Shown: positions 42,523 to 51,925, counted from the stretch's first letter. The stretch: DNA of 64,000 bases from Methylobacter tundripaludum SV96 (GCF_000190755.2 NZ_JH109152.1:2235937-2299936); one strand, 5' to 3'. Numbers and translations: made by a program. The notes: generated by a model not told the origin, from the sequence alone.

Positions 42523-44114
42523 GGTTCCACCATGAGTTCTTCCGCCTGAATGTCGCCCAGTTCCTTGATCAGGGTCGGATGCAGCGGTTGATGGGTGGGA
42601 TAGGCCAGCCACACCAACCCGGCCAAGCCGATGAACAGGAAGCTTGCCAGCAGAAAGGCGTCGTTTAAGGCCAGAAGGGTTGCCTGCTGCTTGATGAGGG
42701 TCAGGAGCCTGCCGTTGACCAGGGTTTTATCAAGGCCAAAGGCCTCCAATCTCGAAGAAAATCCTTGCAGCAAATCAATGGACGCAAACTTCCGTCCCCC
42801 GAAATGATCCGCCAATTGAAGCTGATGCAAAGGGGTACGCCGAAACAGCATGACGCCTTGCAGGGTGATGCCGAATGCTCCGGCAACAACCCGCAGCAAC
42901 CCCGTCTCTTCGGCAGCGCGTATTTCCCGGCTTCCGGACAGTCCGTGAAGAGTTAGCCTAGTCAGCGGCATGAAAAACGAACCCAGAAAAAAGCCGAGCA
43001 GCAACACGGGCCAAAAAATTTGATCGAATGAGCCGGGATCATCGAACAGGCCTAACCAATAAAAGGTAAAGGAGAAGCCAAGAAGATTCAGGCAGGCTGG
43101 CAGGCGAACGTCCAGGCTTTTGGGCAGCCGGTGTATCGCTACAGTCATGGGCGCCGCAAGCAGGATCATGGGCAGGTAAACCATGCCCGCCAGGAATGAA
43201 GAATAGCCCAGCAATACTTGCAGCTGAACAATGAGCAAAGAGAGCAGTCCCTGGATTAAAAGAAATCCAACAGAAAGACAAATGACCCCTATCGTAAAAT
43301 TACGGTCAGCGAAAAGCCGTATGCTGAACGCCGGGTGGCGTTCGTCGAGTTCCCAGATGATAAAGCAGGGTAACGCGATGATCAGGACGATCATCGTACC
43401 GCGCAGGAATGGCGAATTCAGCCAGTCGAAATCGTTGCCCAGGTTCAGAAGGGTCTGCATGCTGCCGATCACCAACGCCAGCAGAACAAAACCGATGTTA
43501 TCGAAACGGGTGTCTCTGCGCTCGAATCCCCGTCCGGCGAGCAATGACCCGCAAATGCCGGCGATAGCCAAGGCGAAGACGATGTTCAGATAAAACAGGT
43601 AGCGCCAGCCAAGTTCGTCGGCGATCAGGCCGCCTATCGGAAAGCTGATGGTAAAAGGCATCAGCGTGATCAGTCCCCATATTCCCAAACCCAGCAATTT
43701 CAGCTGATCGGGGTACTCTTTCAATAGCAGCGGCTGTCCTATATAGAGCGTAATCCCCCCTGAAAACCCGAGCACAATGCGCGCTGGAATGAACAACCAT
43801 AAGGTCTGGCTGACGGCACAGAGATAGGAAGCGAAGGCAAACACGACAAACGCCGCGATAAACAAGCGATAGTCGCCAAACCTGTCCGACAGCCAGCGTG
43901 CGATAGGGAAGGCCAGCGCCAGGGCAATGATGAAATACGTCTGCCCCCAGGTGCCGAAGCTCGGGAACACGCCGCCCAGGTCACCGGCAACATCAGGCAG
44001 CAGCGCAATATAGGCTCCGACATTGAACAGCACAACCATGTGTCCCAGACCGAGCACGACGTTAAACAGGATGAAGCGCCAACCGCGCAGGCGCCTGGCG
44101 TAGGCGACGGTCAT
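42519..44114 (-). CDS. emrB: MFS drug exporter, 14-helix DHA2 (EmrB) type
   Basis: 531 residues with about 14 hydrophobic helices. It has the MFS motif SDRFGDYRLF after helix 2, motif C-like ARIVLGFSGGITLY, and the DHA2 layout. It exports drugs or other amphipathic compounds with EmrA and the NodT channel. Start overlaps the stop of the lipoprotein gene upstream by 4 bp. Confidence 0.9.
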   Translation of the reverse strand: MTVAYARRLRGWRFILFNVVLGLGHMVVLFNVGAYIALLPDVAGDLGGVFPSFGTWGQTYFIIALALAFPIARWLSDRFGDYRLFIAAFVVFAFASYLCAVSQTLWLFIPARIVLGFSGGITLYIGQPLLLKEYPDQLKLLGLGIWGLITLMPFTISFPIGGLIADELGWRYLFYLNIVFALAIAGICGSLLAGRGFERRDTRFDNIGFVLLALVIGSMQTLLNLGNDFDWLNSPFLRGTMIVLIIALPCFIIWELDERHPAFSIRLFADRNFTIGVICLSVGFLLIQGLLSLLIVQLQVLLGYSSFLAGMVYLPMILLAAPMTVAIHRLPKSLDVRLPACLNLLGFSFTFYWLGLFDDPGSFDQIFWPVLLLGFFLGSFFMPLTRLTLHGLSGSREIRAAEETGLLRVVAGAFGITLQGVMLFRRTPLHQLQLADHFGGRKFASIDLLQGFSSRLEAFGLDKTLVNGRLLTLIKQQATLLALNDAFLLASFLFIGLAGLVWLAYPTHQPLHPTLIKELGDIQAEELMVEP

Positions 44115-45001
44115 GGCGTCAACCTGTCAACCGGTGCTTTAACCGGTAGTCCGAGGTCACTTAACCCTTCACTGACCAAGTGTGCGCCCATATCGGCCAC
44201 GAGCCATTTGAACCTTTCGGCTTCATTATTGAGCAGGCTTTCCGGCGAGTCCTCAACAGAGAGGGTTTTCGCGCTGATTCTTCCGATGACTTGCCGGGTG
44301 TTGGGATCGATTAGCTTGATCAGCACCTGCAATGACGTTTGGGCGTTGAAAATACGGTATGTCTGAATGCCCACTTCCAATACAGCGTCGACCTGCTCCA
44401 GGCCATGTCGGCGATAATCAACGGATGATATATTCAGGTTGTACCATTGCTCAATGGCGCTACGCCAATTATCGAGATTGGCGTTACGATCCCCGCTTGC
44501 CATGGGCAGGTGATAATAATGCTTGCTCAATATTGCCTTGATTCGATCTCCATTCAGCTGCGAAACCGCTTCCTGCGCTAATGTGAAAGTTGGCGTCCAG
44601 TTTTCCGAAAGCGACGCTGTCGGTTCCAGGCCGGCAATTTTTTCCATTGAAGCCGGTGTCTGGTGAATATTCGCGATGGGCATCATGTCGTCGTCTTTGC
44701 TTAGCAGACCGGCGATGAGCACTCCGCCGGGATTCTTGTAGACCGTTTTTTTCAGGTACACAGAGGAGGGTATGGATTGATACTGAAATTGGTTGTACAC
44801 GGGAAAGCGGGATTCAATCGGATCAGGCGTCACCTCCAGCGGTGGCGGCTCCACCGGCACCACAAGCATCGTGCGTATCTCATCCATTTGGTGGGGTGAA
44901 GGTTTGATCGGTGTGGCGAGGCAACCGCTTAAAATAAAGAGCAGTGGCAGCAACACGCAATAGCTTTTCATAGGGGGTAAAATCCGCTGTAGATAAAACA
45001 T
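44111..45001 (-). CDS. Lipoprotein in the efflux operon
   Basis: 296 residues from ATG 45001 (GGAGG 5 nt upstream; the frame opens further up at 45217 but overlaps the LysR start). Lipobox LSGC (~24-27). Soluble domain without a named family, though the C-terminal half with ILEVGIQTYRIF-like strands recalls assembly or LPS-associated lipoproteins. First gene of the emr operon, translationally coupled to emrB. Confidence 0.7.
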   Translation of the reverse strand: MFYLQRILPPMKSYCVLLPLLFILSGCLATPIKPSPHQMDEIRTMLVVPVEPPPLEVTPDPIESRFPVYNQFQYQSIPSSVYLKKTVYKNPGGVLIAGLLSKDDDMMPIANIHQTPASMEKIAGLEPTASLSENWTPTFTLAQEAVSQLNGDRIKAILSKHYYHLPMASGDRNANLDNWRSAIEQWYNLNISSVDYRRHGLEQVDAVLEVGIQTYRIFNAQTSLQVLIKLIDPNTRQVIGRISAKTLSVEDSPESLLNNEAERFKWLVADMGAHLVSEGLSDLGLPVKAPVDRLTP

Positions 45002-45180
45002 GTTGCCTCCGGATAGCGTTAAGGGTTGGACATTAAGAGCAGACGAATCATGCCAACAGCCATATTTATCTGCCTTATCGGTTTCAGGACGAGTAGAGCT
45101 AAAAACAGGGCGACAAGAGACTTCCTTCCGGCTAATATAAAAGCGGGGCGTTGTATAAGACAAACGATATTTATTGGACA

Positions 45181-45205
45181 TTAGTATCGATATATCCGAT
45201 ATTAA
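45181..45205. promoter_or_regulatory. Candidate LysR operator
   Basis: TTAGTATCG at 45181-45189 and CGATATTAA at 45197-45205 are inverted with one mismatch around 7 bp, directly before the LysR start codon and ~180 bp upstream of the divergent efflux operon. LysR proteins typically bind such interrupted palindromes between divergent genes. Confidence 0.4.
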
Positions 45206-45209
45206 AGCG

Positions 45210-46073
45210 ATGGACATAGATCAGATTAGAACTTTTTTAGGGGTAGTCGCCAATGGCAGCTTTCTGGAAGCGGCCAACAGACTGCATGTGACCCAATCGA
45301 CGGTGAGCACCCGCATACAGCGGCTGGAATCCTATCTGGGCGTTACCCTGTTTGTGCGCAATCGCTCCGGCGCCGCGTTAACGCCGCCAGGACATCGCTT
45401 TTTGCGCCATGCCAAATCCCTGTTATTAACACTGGAACAGGCGCGACATGATATCGGCTTACCCAGCCGTTTTCGCGCCAGTATTACCGTGGGGGCTCGA
45501 ATCGCTTTGTGGGAAGGACTGTTGCCTCGATGGGTCGGCACACTGCGAAAGCAGGCTCCGGATATTTCGATTCGCAGCGAAATCGGTTTTGAAGAAGACT
45601 TAATGCGGGCGCTGGTCGAAGGCAGGATGGATGTGGGTATGATGTACACGCCGCAGCATAGCCCCGGCCTTCAGATTGAGCATTTATTTGATGAGACACT
45701 GGTGCTGCTGACTACCGATCCCGACAAACCCTGGCCGAACGAGGATTACATTTATGTAGACTGGGGGGCGGCATTTTACGCACAGCACAGTATGAGTTAC
45801 CCTAATCTGGAGCGTCCTCCGCAGGTGGTCAATATCGGCTGGTTGGGCGTGCAGTTAATCCTCAGCAATGGCGGCTCATGTTTTCTGTCTATGCGTATGG
45901 CTGAGCCTTTAATCCAGGCCAAAAAATTGTTTCATGTGCCCGGCAGTCCGCAATTTAAGTTACCCGCTTATATGGTTTTTCCACGCGACAGCGATTCCAT
46001 GGTGTTGCAGCAGGTGCTGGATAGCTTGCGTTCATTGGCTGTTATCGAGCAACAAAAAGCGGTTATTGCCTAG
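45210..46073 (+). CDS. LysR-family transcriptional regulator
   Basis: 287 residues from ATG 45210 (frame opens at 45174). N-terminal HTH: MDIDQIRTFLGVVANGSFLE, AANRLHVTQSTVSTRIQRLE, then a periplasmic-binding-like effector domain. Divergent from the efflux operon, so it probably regulates it; the effector is unknown. Confidence 0.92.
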   Translation: MDIDQIRTFLGVVANGSFLEAANRLHVTQSTVSTRIQRLESYLGVTLFVRNRSGAALTPPGHRFLRHAKSLLLTLEQARHDIGLPSRFRASITVGARIALWEGLLPRWVGTLRKQAPDISIRSEIGFEEDLMRALVEGRMDVGMMYTPQHSPGLQIEHLFDETLVLLTTDPDKPWPNEDYIYVDWGAAFYAQHSMSYPNLERPPQVVNIGWLGVQLILSNGGSCFLSMRMAEPLIQAKKLFHVPGSPQFKLPAYMVFPRDSDSMVLQQVLDSLRSLAVIEQQKAVIA

Positions 46074-46243
46074 GCGCTCAGTTGAAGAAGGATAAGAGAA
46101 AAAATGAGTCTTTGTTAGAAACGGGGATTGTTGAAAGCGTAATAAAATTACATTTTTTGAAGTTTAAAATCGATTAAGGCGTTCACCGATGAGGCTGTGG
46201 CCTCAGGGCTCGCGTGACAGTCGTTATTCGAATACAGGAGGCA

Positions 46244-46597
46244 ATGATGAGGCTTCAACTTAAACGGGTTTACGCGTCGCCTGCGGATACTGATGGAATC
46301 CGCATCTTGGTTGATCGCCTATGGCCGCGCGGCCTCTCAAAGGCGGAGGCCAGCATCGATTTCTGGGCCAAGGAAGCGGCTCCTTCAAATGAGCTTCGGC
46401 GTTGGTATCAACATGAGCAGGAGAAATGGCCCGAATTCCAGCGTAAATACGTTGCCGAATTACAGGGCAATCCCGGTCCGGTACAGGCACTTATCGCCAA
46501 AATCGGGCATGGAAATGCCACGCTCCTGTTTAGCTCGAAGGAAGCCAGTCTCAATAATGCTGCGGTCTTGAAAGACTATTTGGAGACGCTTTTGTGA
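46244..46597 (+). CDS. DUF488 family protein
   Basis: 117 residues from ATG 46244 (AGGAGG 5 nt upstream). Contains the DUF488 signature VYASPADTDGIRILVDRLWPRGLSK split over residues ~8-32, and WYQHEQEKWPEF and NATLLFSSKE. Family function is uncertain. Single gene. Confidence 0.88.
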   Translation: MMRLQLKRVYASPADTDGIRILVDRLWPRGLSKAEASIDFWAKEAAPSNELRRWYQHEQEKWPEFQRKYVAELQGNPGPVQALIAKIGHGNATLLFSSKEASLNNAAVLKDYLETLL

Positions 46598-46750
46598 AAG
46601 AGGAAGTCCTATAGGCATGTTCCGAAGGACCGATAGCCATGTCCAGGCAGAGAGCGGTACTCTATTCTGGCGCGCCTGAAAACGAAGCTCGCCAAACAGG
46701 ACTTTTTCAAGAAACGTGGAATGAGTTAGTTTGCCGGAATCCATTCCGCG

Positions 46751-47206
46751 TCAGATGTTTTGCGGTTTATCTCCAGACAACGCTGACAGGTCGGTGTTGG
46801 GGCCGAAACCGGCCGCATCGGCTAAGGTGTATTTGTCCAGCACAGTCATAAAGGCACGCTGCGCTTCGTATAAAGTGGCCTTGAGGAAGCAGTTGCGGAT
46901 CAGGCGGCACTGATTGGTCGGGGCATCGAAGCACTCTACCAGATTCATGTTAAGTTCGGTCCGTCGCACCACTTCGCCCACGCCTATCGTATACGCGGGC
47001 CGGGCCAACTGGATGCCGCCGCCCTTGCCCCGGGTCGTCATAATAAATCCCTGATTGGCCAGGCTGTTCGCCACTTTCACCAGATGGTTGCGGGAAATTT
47101 GATGATACTCGGCGATCTCTTGAATTGTCGCCATGCCCGGTTCAGGCAGGCGGGCAAGATAAATCAGCAGGCGCAGTGAAAGGTCCGTGAATTGCGTAAG
47201 TTGCAT
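46751..47206 (-). CDS. nsrR: Rrf2-family NO-responsive repressor (NsrR-like)
   Basis: 151 residues. Winged helix (MQLTQFTDLSLRLLIYLARL, ISRNHLVKVANSLANQGFI) and three Cys at 92, 100 and 106 in ECFDAPTNQC and IRNCFL, matching the Fe-S ligands of NsrR. Divergent from the haemoglobin gene at 47401, with a clear NsrR-type palindrome between them. Represses NO-detoxification genes until NO damages the cluster. Confidence 0.88.
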   Translation of the reverse strand: MQLTQFTDLSLRLLIYLARLPEPGMATIQEIAEYHQISRNHLVKVANSLANQGFIMTTRGKGGGIQLARPAYTIGVGEVVRRTELNMNLVECFDAPTNQCRLIRNCFLKATLYEAQRAFMTVLDKYTLADAAGFGPNTDLSALSGDKPQNI

Positions 47207-47293
47207 GCTGCATACTCCTTCAAAGTCGCCTGTCTTTTAGCTTATATCTTGAAAATTAAAAGATAGGTCTTGACGATTTAATAATGGCGCAAT

Positions 47294-47316
47294 AAGATGC
47301 ATTAAGAATACATCTT
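47294..47316. promoter_or_regulatory. NsrR operator
   Basis: AAGATGCATTA, one central base, then GAATACATCTT: an 11-1-11 inverted repeat like the NsrR consensus (AAGATGCATTT and its complement). The flanks extend the palindrome (CAATAAGATG at 47290-47299, CATCTTATTG at 47311-47320). It lies 84 bp upstream of the haemoglobin start and ~90 bp upstream of nsrR. Confidence 0.75.
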
Positions 47317-47400
47317 ATTGCTGCGTCTTGGCAAAGGCCCTGAGGGTTAGGGCTATTGAAGATGTATTTTAAACGCCTTTTTAATTATTTGGAGAAAAAT

Positions 47401-47775
47401 ATGTCACAACAACAATCTTTGTACGAGAAATTGGGCGGAGAAGCCGCCGTCAATGCCGCCGTTGATATTTTTTACCGCAAGGTGTTGAGCGATGACCGCA
47501 TCAGTTCCTTTTTCGAAGGCGTGGATATGGAAACTCAGGCCGCCAAACAAAAATCATTCCTGACCATGGCTTTCGGCGGACCGCATAATTACAGCGGCCT
47601 CGATATGCGTCGCGGGCATGCCCATCTGGTCGAGCGCGGCCTGAATGACGCCCATGTCGATGCAGTGATCGAAGACCTCGCAGCGACCCTCCGCGAGTTG
47701 AATGTCGGTGAGGACCTGATCGCTCAGGTTGCCGCCATCGCCGAAAGCACACGCAACGACGTGCTGGGCCGTTAA
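47401..47775 (+). CDS. Group 1 truncated haemoglobin (copy 1)
   Basis: 124 residues from ATG 47401 (GGAG upstream; frame opens at 47356). Truncated-globin pattern LYEKLGGEAAVNAAVDIFY, FGGPHNYSG and the proximal His in MRRGHAHLV (~73). Likely binds O2 and turns NO into nitrate. Reduction is probably supplied by the reductase gene 29 bp downstream. Controlled by the NsrR site upstream. Confidence 0.92.
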   Translation: MSQQQSLYEKLGGEAAVNAAVDIFYRKVLSDDRISSFFEGVDMETQAAKQKSFLTMAFGGPHNYSGLDMRRGHAHLVERGLNDAHVDAVIEDLAATLRELNVGEDLIAQVAAIAESTRNDVLGR

Positions 47776-47804
47776 TTTTCCATCTTTGAAACAGGTGCGC
47801 CGCC

Positions 47805-48785
47805 ATGGTTAATATTCGTTACGCAAAAGACAATTTCGAACTGGGTGAAAACCAATCCGTTCTGGATTGTTTGACCGATCGCGGTGTGCCGGTTCCTTTT
47901 TCGTGCCGCAGCGGGGTCTGTCAGACCTGTCTGATGCGTGCCACTGGAGGCACGCCTCCTGAAAGTTCGCAAAACGGCTTGAAGGATACTCTCAAACTCC
48001 AGAACTATTTTCTCGCGTGTATTTGTCATCCCACCGCAGACCTCGAAGTTGCCATGCCGAATGACGATGATGTCCAGGCGGTTATTCCGGCTACCGTCAA
48101 AAGCCTGAAATTGCTCAATTCGGAAATCATGCATGTCGAGCTCGAATGTCACGCGTCGATCGAGTACAGGGCCGGGCAATTCATCAACCTGTTTCGAGAC
48201 CGGTCGCTTGGCCGCAGTTACTCGCTCGCCAGCGTGCCGCATGAAGACGACCATCTTCATCTCCATGTCCGCCGACTGCCGCAGGGGCGGGTAAGCGGCT
48301 GGATACATGAGGAATTGCGTCCCGGCGAGACGGTCGAGATTCGCGGCCCCGGCGGCGACTGCTTTTACACGCCCGGCAATACCGAGCAGGGCTTGGTGCT
48401 AATCGGTACCGGCTCAGGGCTTGCGCCGCTCTACGGTATCATCCGCGATGCCCTCAGCCGGAACCACACCGGACCTATCCATTTGTTTCACGGCAGCCGC
48501 GATTTGAACGGGCTCTATTTGACTGACGAATTGCGCGACCTGGTTCAGCAATATTCGAATTTCAACTATGTGCCCTGCCTTTCCGGCGGGGATGCGCCCC
48601 ACGGCTTTGCGGCTGGGCGGGCCGATGACGTAGCCTTTCAACAGATTCCCAATCTCAAAAATTGGCGCATGTTTCTCTGCGGGCACCCGGATATGGTTAA
48701 AGCGGCCAAGAAGAAAGCTTTTATGGCAGGGGCCTCTATGAAGGACATTTATGCCGATGCGTTCAATGTCAGCCAGTCTTCCTGA
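47805..48785 (+). CDS. Ferredoxin-FAD/NAD reductase (copy 1)
   Basis: 326 residues. N-terminal plant-type [2Fe-2S] domain with Cys in FSCRSGVCQTCLM (~35-43) and FLACICHP (~70-75), then an FAD domain (RSYSLASVP) and an NAD domain (LVLIGTGSGLAPLYGI, FLCGHPDMVKAAK). It resembles the reductase half of oxygenase systems and probably reduces the haemoglobin, making a split version of flavohaemoglobin. Second gene of the operon. Confidence 0.9.
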   Translation: MVNIRYAKDNFELGENQSVLDCLTDRGVPVPFSCRSGVCQTCLMRATGGTPPESSQNGLKDTLKLQNYFLACICHPTADLEVAMPNDDDVQAVIPATVKSLKLLNSEIMHVELECHASIEYRAGQFINLFRDRSLGRSYSLASVPHEDDHLHLHVRRLPQGRVSGWIHEELRPGETVEIRGPGGDCFYTPGNTEQGLVLIGTGSGLAPLYGIIRDALSRNHTGPIHLFHGSRDLNGLYLTDELRDLVQQYSNFNYVPCLSGGDAPHGFAAGRADDVAFQQIPNLKNWRMFLCGHPDMVKAAKKKAFMAGASMKDIYADAFNVSQSS

Positions 48786-48890
48786 TAAAAGCCCAGCGCT
48801 GGGTTTTCGCCATTCTTTCGGGGGGTGTCAAATTGATGTAATACCTCTCGCTGGAGAATAATGGAAAATGTTTATGGATGGAGATTTCCT

Positions 48891-49682
48891 ATGCCTCAAG
48901 TCGTTGCCTTATATCGTTATCCAGTGAAGGGCTTCACGCCTGAAAGGTGTGAAGTTGTCGATGTTCTCGATGAAGGGCGAATCGCCGGCGACAGGGTTCT
49001 CGGTATCCGCTTTGCCAATTCAGGCGTCGTGGATGATGCCTGGAGTAAAAAACACGAGTTCGTTGCGTTGGTGAACACGCCCGGCATAGCGCGCCTCCAG
49101 CTTCGGTTCGATCATAAGGCACTTGGATTATGCATCAGTTTGGAAGGCACGGTTTTGGTCAATGAAGCGCTGGACGAGACGGGGCGTAAGAACATTGCGG
49201 CCGCGATCGAAAATTATGTGCTCAAGCTGGACGAAAATCCGCTGTCTTCTCATCTGGACAGGTTGCCGTTGCGCTTAGTCGGGGACGGGGTTACGCCCCG
49301 GTATCAGGACAACGAGGCAGGCCAGATAACCTTGCACGGCCGCGCGAGCGTGGCGGCTGTCGGCACTGCCGTCGGCGATAACGATCTCAGTGAACGCCGT
49401 TTCCGCTCAAATATCGTCATCGACGGTCTGGAGGCATGGGAGGAGCAAAGTTGGGTGGGGCGCAAGATTCGTATCGGGCAGGTCAACTTCGATGTCGTCA
49501 TGCCGAAGACCCGATGTCTCGCTACGCAGGCGAATCCCGACTCCGGCAACCGGGACTTGCCGATTCTGAAAACGCTGACCCATGCCTTTAGCCAGGAAAA
49601 GCCGACTTTTGCGATTGCGATGGTTACCCGCGGCGCCGGGGGGCAGGTTCACGTTGGGGATAAAGTCAGTCTTCTGGATTGA
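48891..49682 (+). CDS. MOSC-domain protein
   Basis: 263 residues from ATG 48891 (GGAGA 7 nt upstream; a start at 48861 is also possible). N-terminal MOSC_N-like YRYPVKGFTPERCEVVDV, then the MOSC domain with the Cys in PKTRCLAT, expected to bind sulfur or the molybdenum cofactor. Such proteins handle Moco-dependent reductions. Follows the NO module on the same strand. Confidence 0.88.
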   Translation: MPQVVALYRYPVKGFTPERCEVVDVLDEGRIAGDRVLGIRFANSGVVDDAWSKKHEFVALVNTPGIARLQLRFDHKALGLCISLEGTVLVNEALDETGRKNIAAAIENYVLKLDENPLSSHLDRLPLRLVGDGVTPRYQDNEAGQITLHGRASVAAVGTAVGDNDLSERRFRSNIVIDGLEAWEEQSWVGRKIRIGQVNFDVVMPKTRCLATQANPDSGNRDLPILKTLTHAFSQEKPTFAIAMVTRGAGGQVHVGDKVSLLD

Positions 49683-49735
49683 GAAACATCAATCCAGGAA
49701 CGCGTCCCTTTGAGTGTATTCGTATTGAGTGGGGT

Positions 49736-50713
49736 CTATTTTTCAGTTTGGATCACATGAAAAGCGTCGACGTAAATATCGCTCATAGACGCGCCTTTCA
49801 TAAACGCCATTTTCTTGGTCTGGTTGACCATTTCCGGGTGTCCGCACAGGAAAACCCGCCAGCCGTTTAAAGTTTCAGTAGATGATAAGGCAATGTCGTG
49901 AGCGCGGCCTTGGACATGGTCCGATTCAATGCCTTCTCCTGAAATACAGGGCGTGTAATGAAAATTATCGAACTTCTCGGCAAGCTCACGCATTTCATCA
50001 ACAAAATACAGGCCGTTAAGATCGCGGCTGCCATGAAACAAGTGGATGGGGCCTGAGTGATCCTGCGCCAAAGCGTCGGCAATAATGCCGTAAAGCGGCG
50101 CCAAACCACTGCCGGTTCCGACCAGCATTAAGGGTTGTTCGGCGCGTCCGGGCAGGTAATGACAAGAGCCTTGCGCTTCTGAAATAGTTAATTGAGCGCC
50201 TACTTCCAATTCGTCATACACCCAGCTGCTGAATTGGCCGTTCGGCAAGCGGCGAATATGAAATTCCAGGATGTTTTTGGCTAGCGGGATATTCGCAATC
50301 GAATAGCTCCGGGTTAAACCATCGGGTCGTTTTAAATTAACAAACTGACCGGCGAAGAAATTAAACGGGCTTTGGTATTCCAAAACCAACTGGACGATGT
50401 CAGGCGTTAACAGCTGTTTTTTGATGACGCCTGCTTCAATTGAAGCGCCTTGCTGGTTGGGCAACGCAACGGTCATATCCTGCTCAGGATGACAAGCGCA
50501 AGCCAGGAAGTAGTTCTGCTTTTGCAGCGTGTCTTTAAGACCGACTTGGGCGGAGACAGGTGGAGAGTTATCAAGGCTGCGCATCAGGCAGGCTTGGCAA
50601 AGGCCTTGGCGACAACCGTTAGGCACCTGTATGTTTCCCCTTAACAGGGTCTCCAATACAGTCTCATTCGGTTGGCAGGAAAATGTTGATTCGCCAATAG
50701 TTATGCTTCGCAT
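49736..50713 (-). CDS. Ferredoxin-FAD/NAD reductase (copy 2)
   Basis: 325 residues from ATG 50713 (AGGTGGAG upstream; a GTG at 50722 is in frame). Same layout as copy 1: Cys in NGCRQGLCQACLM and FLACACHP, RSYSIANIP, LVGTGSGLAPLYGI and FLCGHPEMV. Pairs with the second truncated haemoglobin, whose stop is 21 bp upstream. Convergent with the MOSC gene. Confidence 0.9.
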   Translation of the reverse strand: MRSITIGESTFSCQPNETVLETLLRGNIQVPNGCRQGLCQACLMRSLDNSPPVSAQVGLKDTLQKQNYFLACACHPEQDMTVALPNQQGASIEAGVIKKQLLTPDIVQLVLEYQSPFNFFAGQFVNLKRPDGLTRSYSIANIPLAKNILEFHIRRLPNGQFSSWVYDELEVGAQLTISEAQGSCHYLPGRAEQPLMLVGTGSGLAPLYGIIADALAQDHSGPIHLFHGSRDLNGLYFVDEMRELAEKFDNFHYTPCISGEGIESDHVQGRAHDIALSSTETLNGWRVFLCGHPEMVNQTKKMAFMKGASMSDIYVDAFHVIQTEK

Positions 50714-50734
50714 GGTCTCCACCTGATATTTCGG

Positions 50735-51121
50735 TTATTTGCCCAATACGTCGTTGCGTGTGCTTTCCGCAATGGCTGCTGCTTGAGCGATCAGTTCTTG
50801 CGGTACATTCAACTCGGTTAATGTTGCGCCAAGGTGCTCCATCACTGCATCAAAATGACTTGCATTCAAGCCCATTTTGACCAGACGCGCATGAGCATTA
50901 CGCATGTCTTGACCGCTATAATTATTTGGACCGCCAAATGCCATGGTAAAAAAGGCCTTTTGTTTGGCAATTTGTTGATCCATGTCAGTGTTGTCGAAAA
51001 AACGGTTAATCCGGTAATCCGCCAGCACTTTGCGATAAAAAATATCTACGGCAGCATTAACAGCCGCTTCGCCGCCGATTTTTTCATAGAGTGTTTGGCT
51101 TGTTTCTTGAGAATCGCTCAT
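50735..51121 (-). CDS. Group 1 truncated haemoglobin (copy 2)
   Basis: 128 residues, closely similar to copy 1 (LYEKIGGEAAVNAAVDIFYR, FGGPNNYSGQD, proximal His in MRNAHARLV ~77, ending in AIAESTRNDVLGK). First gene of the second, inverted NO module. No NsrR palindrome was found upstream; a different regulator gene is divergent. Confidence 0.92.
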   Translation of the reverse strand: MSDSQETSQTLYEKIGGEAAVNAAVDIFYRKVLADYRINRFFDNTDMDQQIAKQKAFFTMAFGGPNNYSGQDMRNAHARLVKMGLNASHFDAVMEHLGATLTELNVPQELIAQAAAIAESTRNDVLGK

Positions 51122-51298
51122 TATTTGTCTCCAGTTGTGTGGGTAATTATTATTATTTAAGCAAACTTGCTCATAGAAGAGTTTATAACAACAGGCGATT
51201 TTTTGCTATATAAAACTTTTACAAGTTATATGTGTCATAATGAGCTATTATCACTGCACGCTTAACAACAAAGTCACGACCAAAGGATGAATCCGCTA

Positions 51299-51925
51299 AT
51301 GCTTCAAAAGATAAGTTCGCGCCAACATCAGATACTTGAATATTTGCTGGAAAGCAGGAATGGCTTGAGTGTTGATGAGCTGGCTAAAGCGCTGGATATT
51401 TCCAGAACGGGGGTGCAGCAGCATTTTGTTGTTCTTGAGCGGGATGGCTATATCAGGAAAAGCACTCTCAATAAAACGGCCGGGCGTCCGGTGACTATTT
51501 ACGTCATCACCGACAAAGGCAACAATTATTTCCCCAAGCAATATGCCTGGTTTTCAGAATTAATTCTTAGCGATTTGCAGCAGGAAATAGGCCCTGAACG
51601 CTTTAACGCGTATATGCAAAAACTGGGTAGCAAGCTGGCGGATAAGCTGCGTGGCAAATTTGAAGGAAAAAATTTAAACGAACGCGTTGATGAGCTGGCC
51701 ATCGTCATGACCGATCTTGGTTTTCAAGTGAAAGTGGATATGGAGTCCGAAACTGAAAGCCCGAATATGGAGGCTTATAATTGTATTTATCACGATCTGG
51801 CCCAGAAACATCATGAGATCTGCGCGTTCGATTTGGCGCTTATGTCTTCGTTGCTGGATAAAGAAGTTGAGCAGTTAAGTTGTATGGCCAAGGGCGATTG
51901 CAACTGTAGCTTTAGAGTCAAATAG
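51299..51925 (+). CDS. SufR-like Fe-S transcriptional regulator
   Basis: 208 residues from ATG 51299 (AAGGA ~9 nt upstream; an ATG at 51287 overlaps the RBS). N-terminal winged helix (RQHQILEYLLESRNGLSVDE, ISRTGVQQHFVVLERDGYI, GRPVTIYVIT). C-terminal Cys in YNCIYHD, EICAF, LSCMAKGDCNCSF match the SufR pattern of Fe-S ligands. Divergent from haemoglobin copy 2, so it may control that module in response to NO, O2 or Fe-S status. Confidence 0.8.
   Translation: MLQKISSRQHQILEYLLESRNGLSVDELAKALDISRTGVQQHFVVLERDGYIRKSTLNKTAGRPVTIYVITDKGNNYFPKQYAWFSELILSDLQQEIGPERFNAYMQKLGSKLADKLRGKFEGKNLNERVDELAIVMTDLGFQVKVDMESETESPNMEAYNCIYHDLAQKHHEICAFDLALMSSLLDKEVEQLSCMAKGDCNCSFRVK

Noticed and set aside
46639-46913. 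Short plus-strand frames of 60-70 codons
   Set aside because: They overlap nsrR antisense or lack RBS and any protein character.
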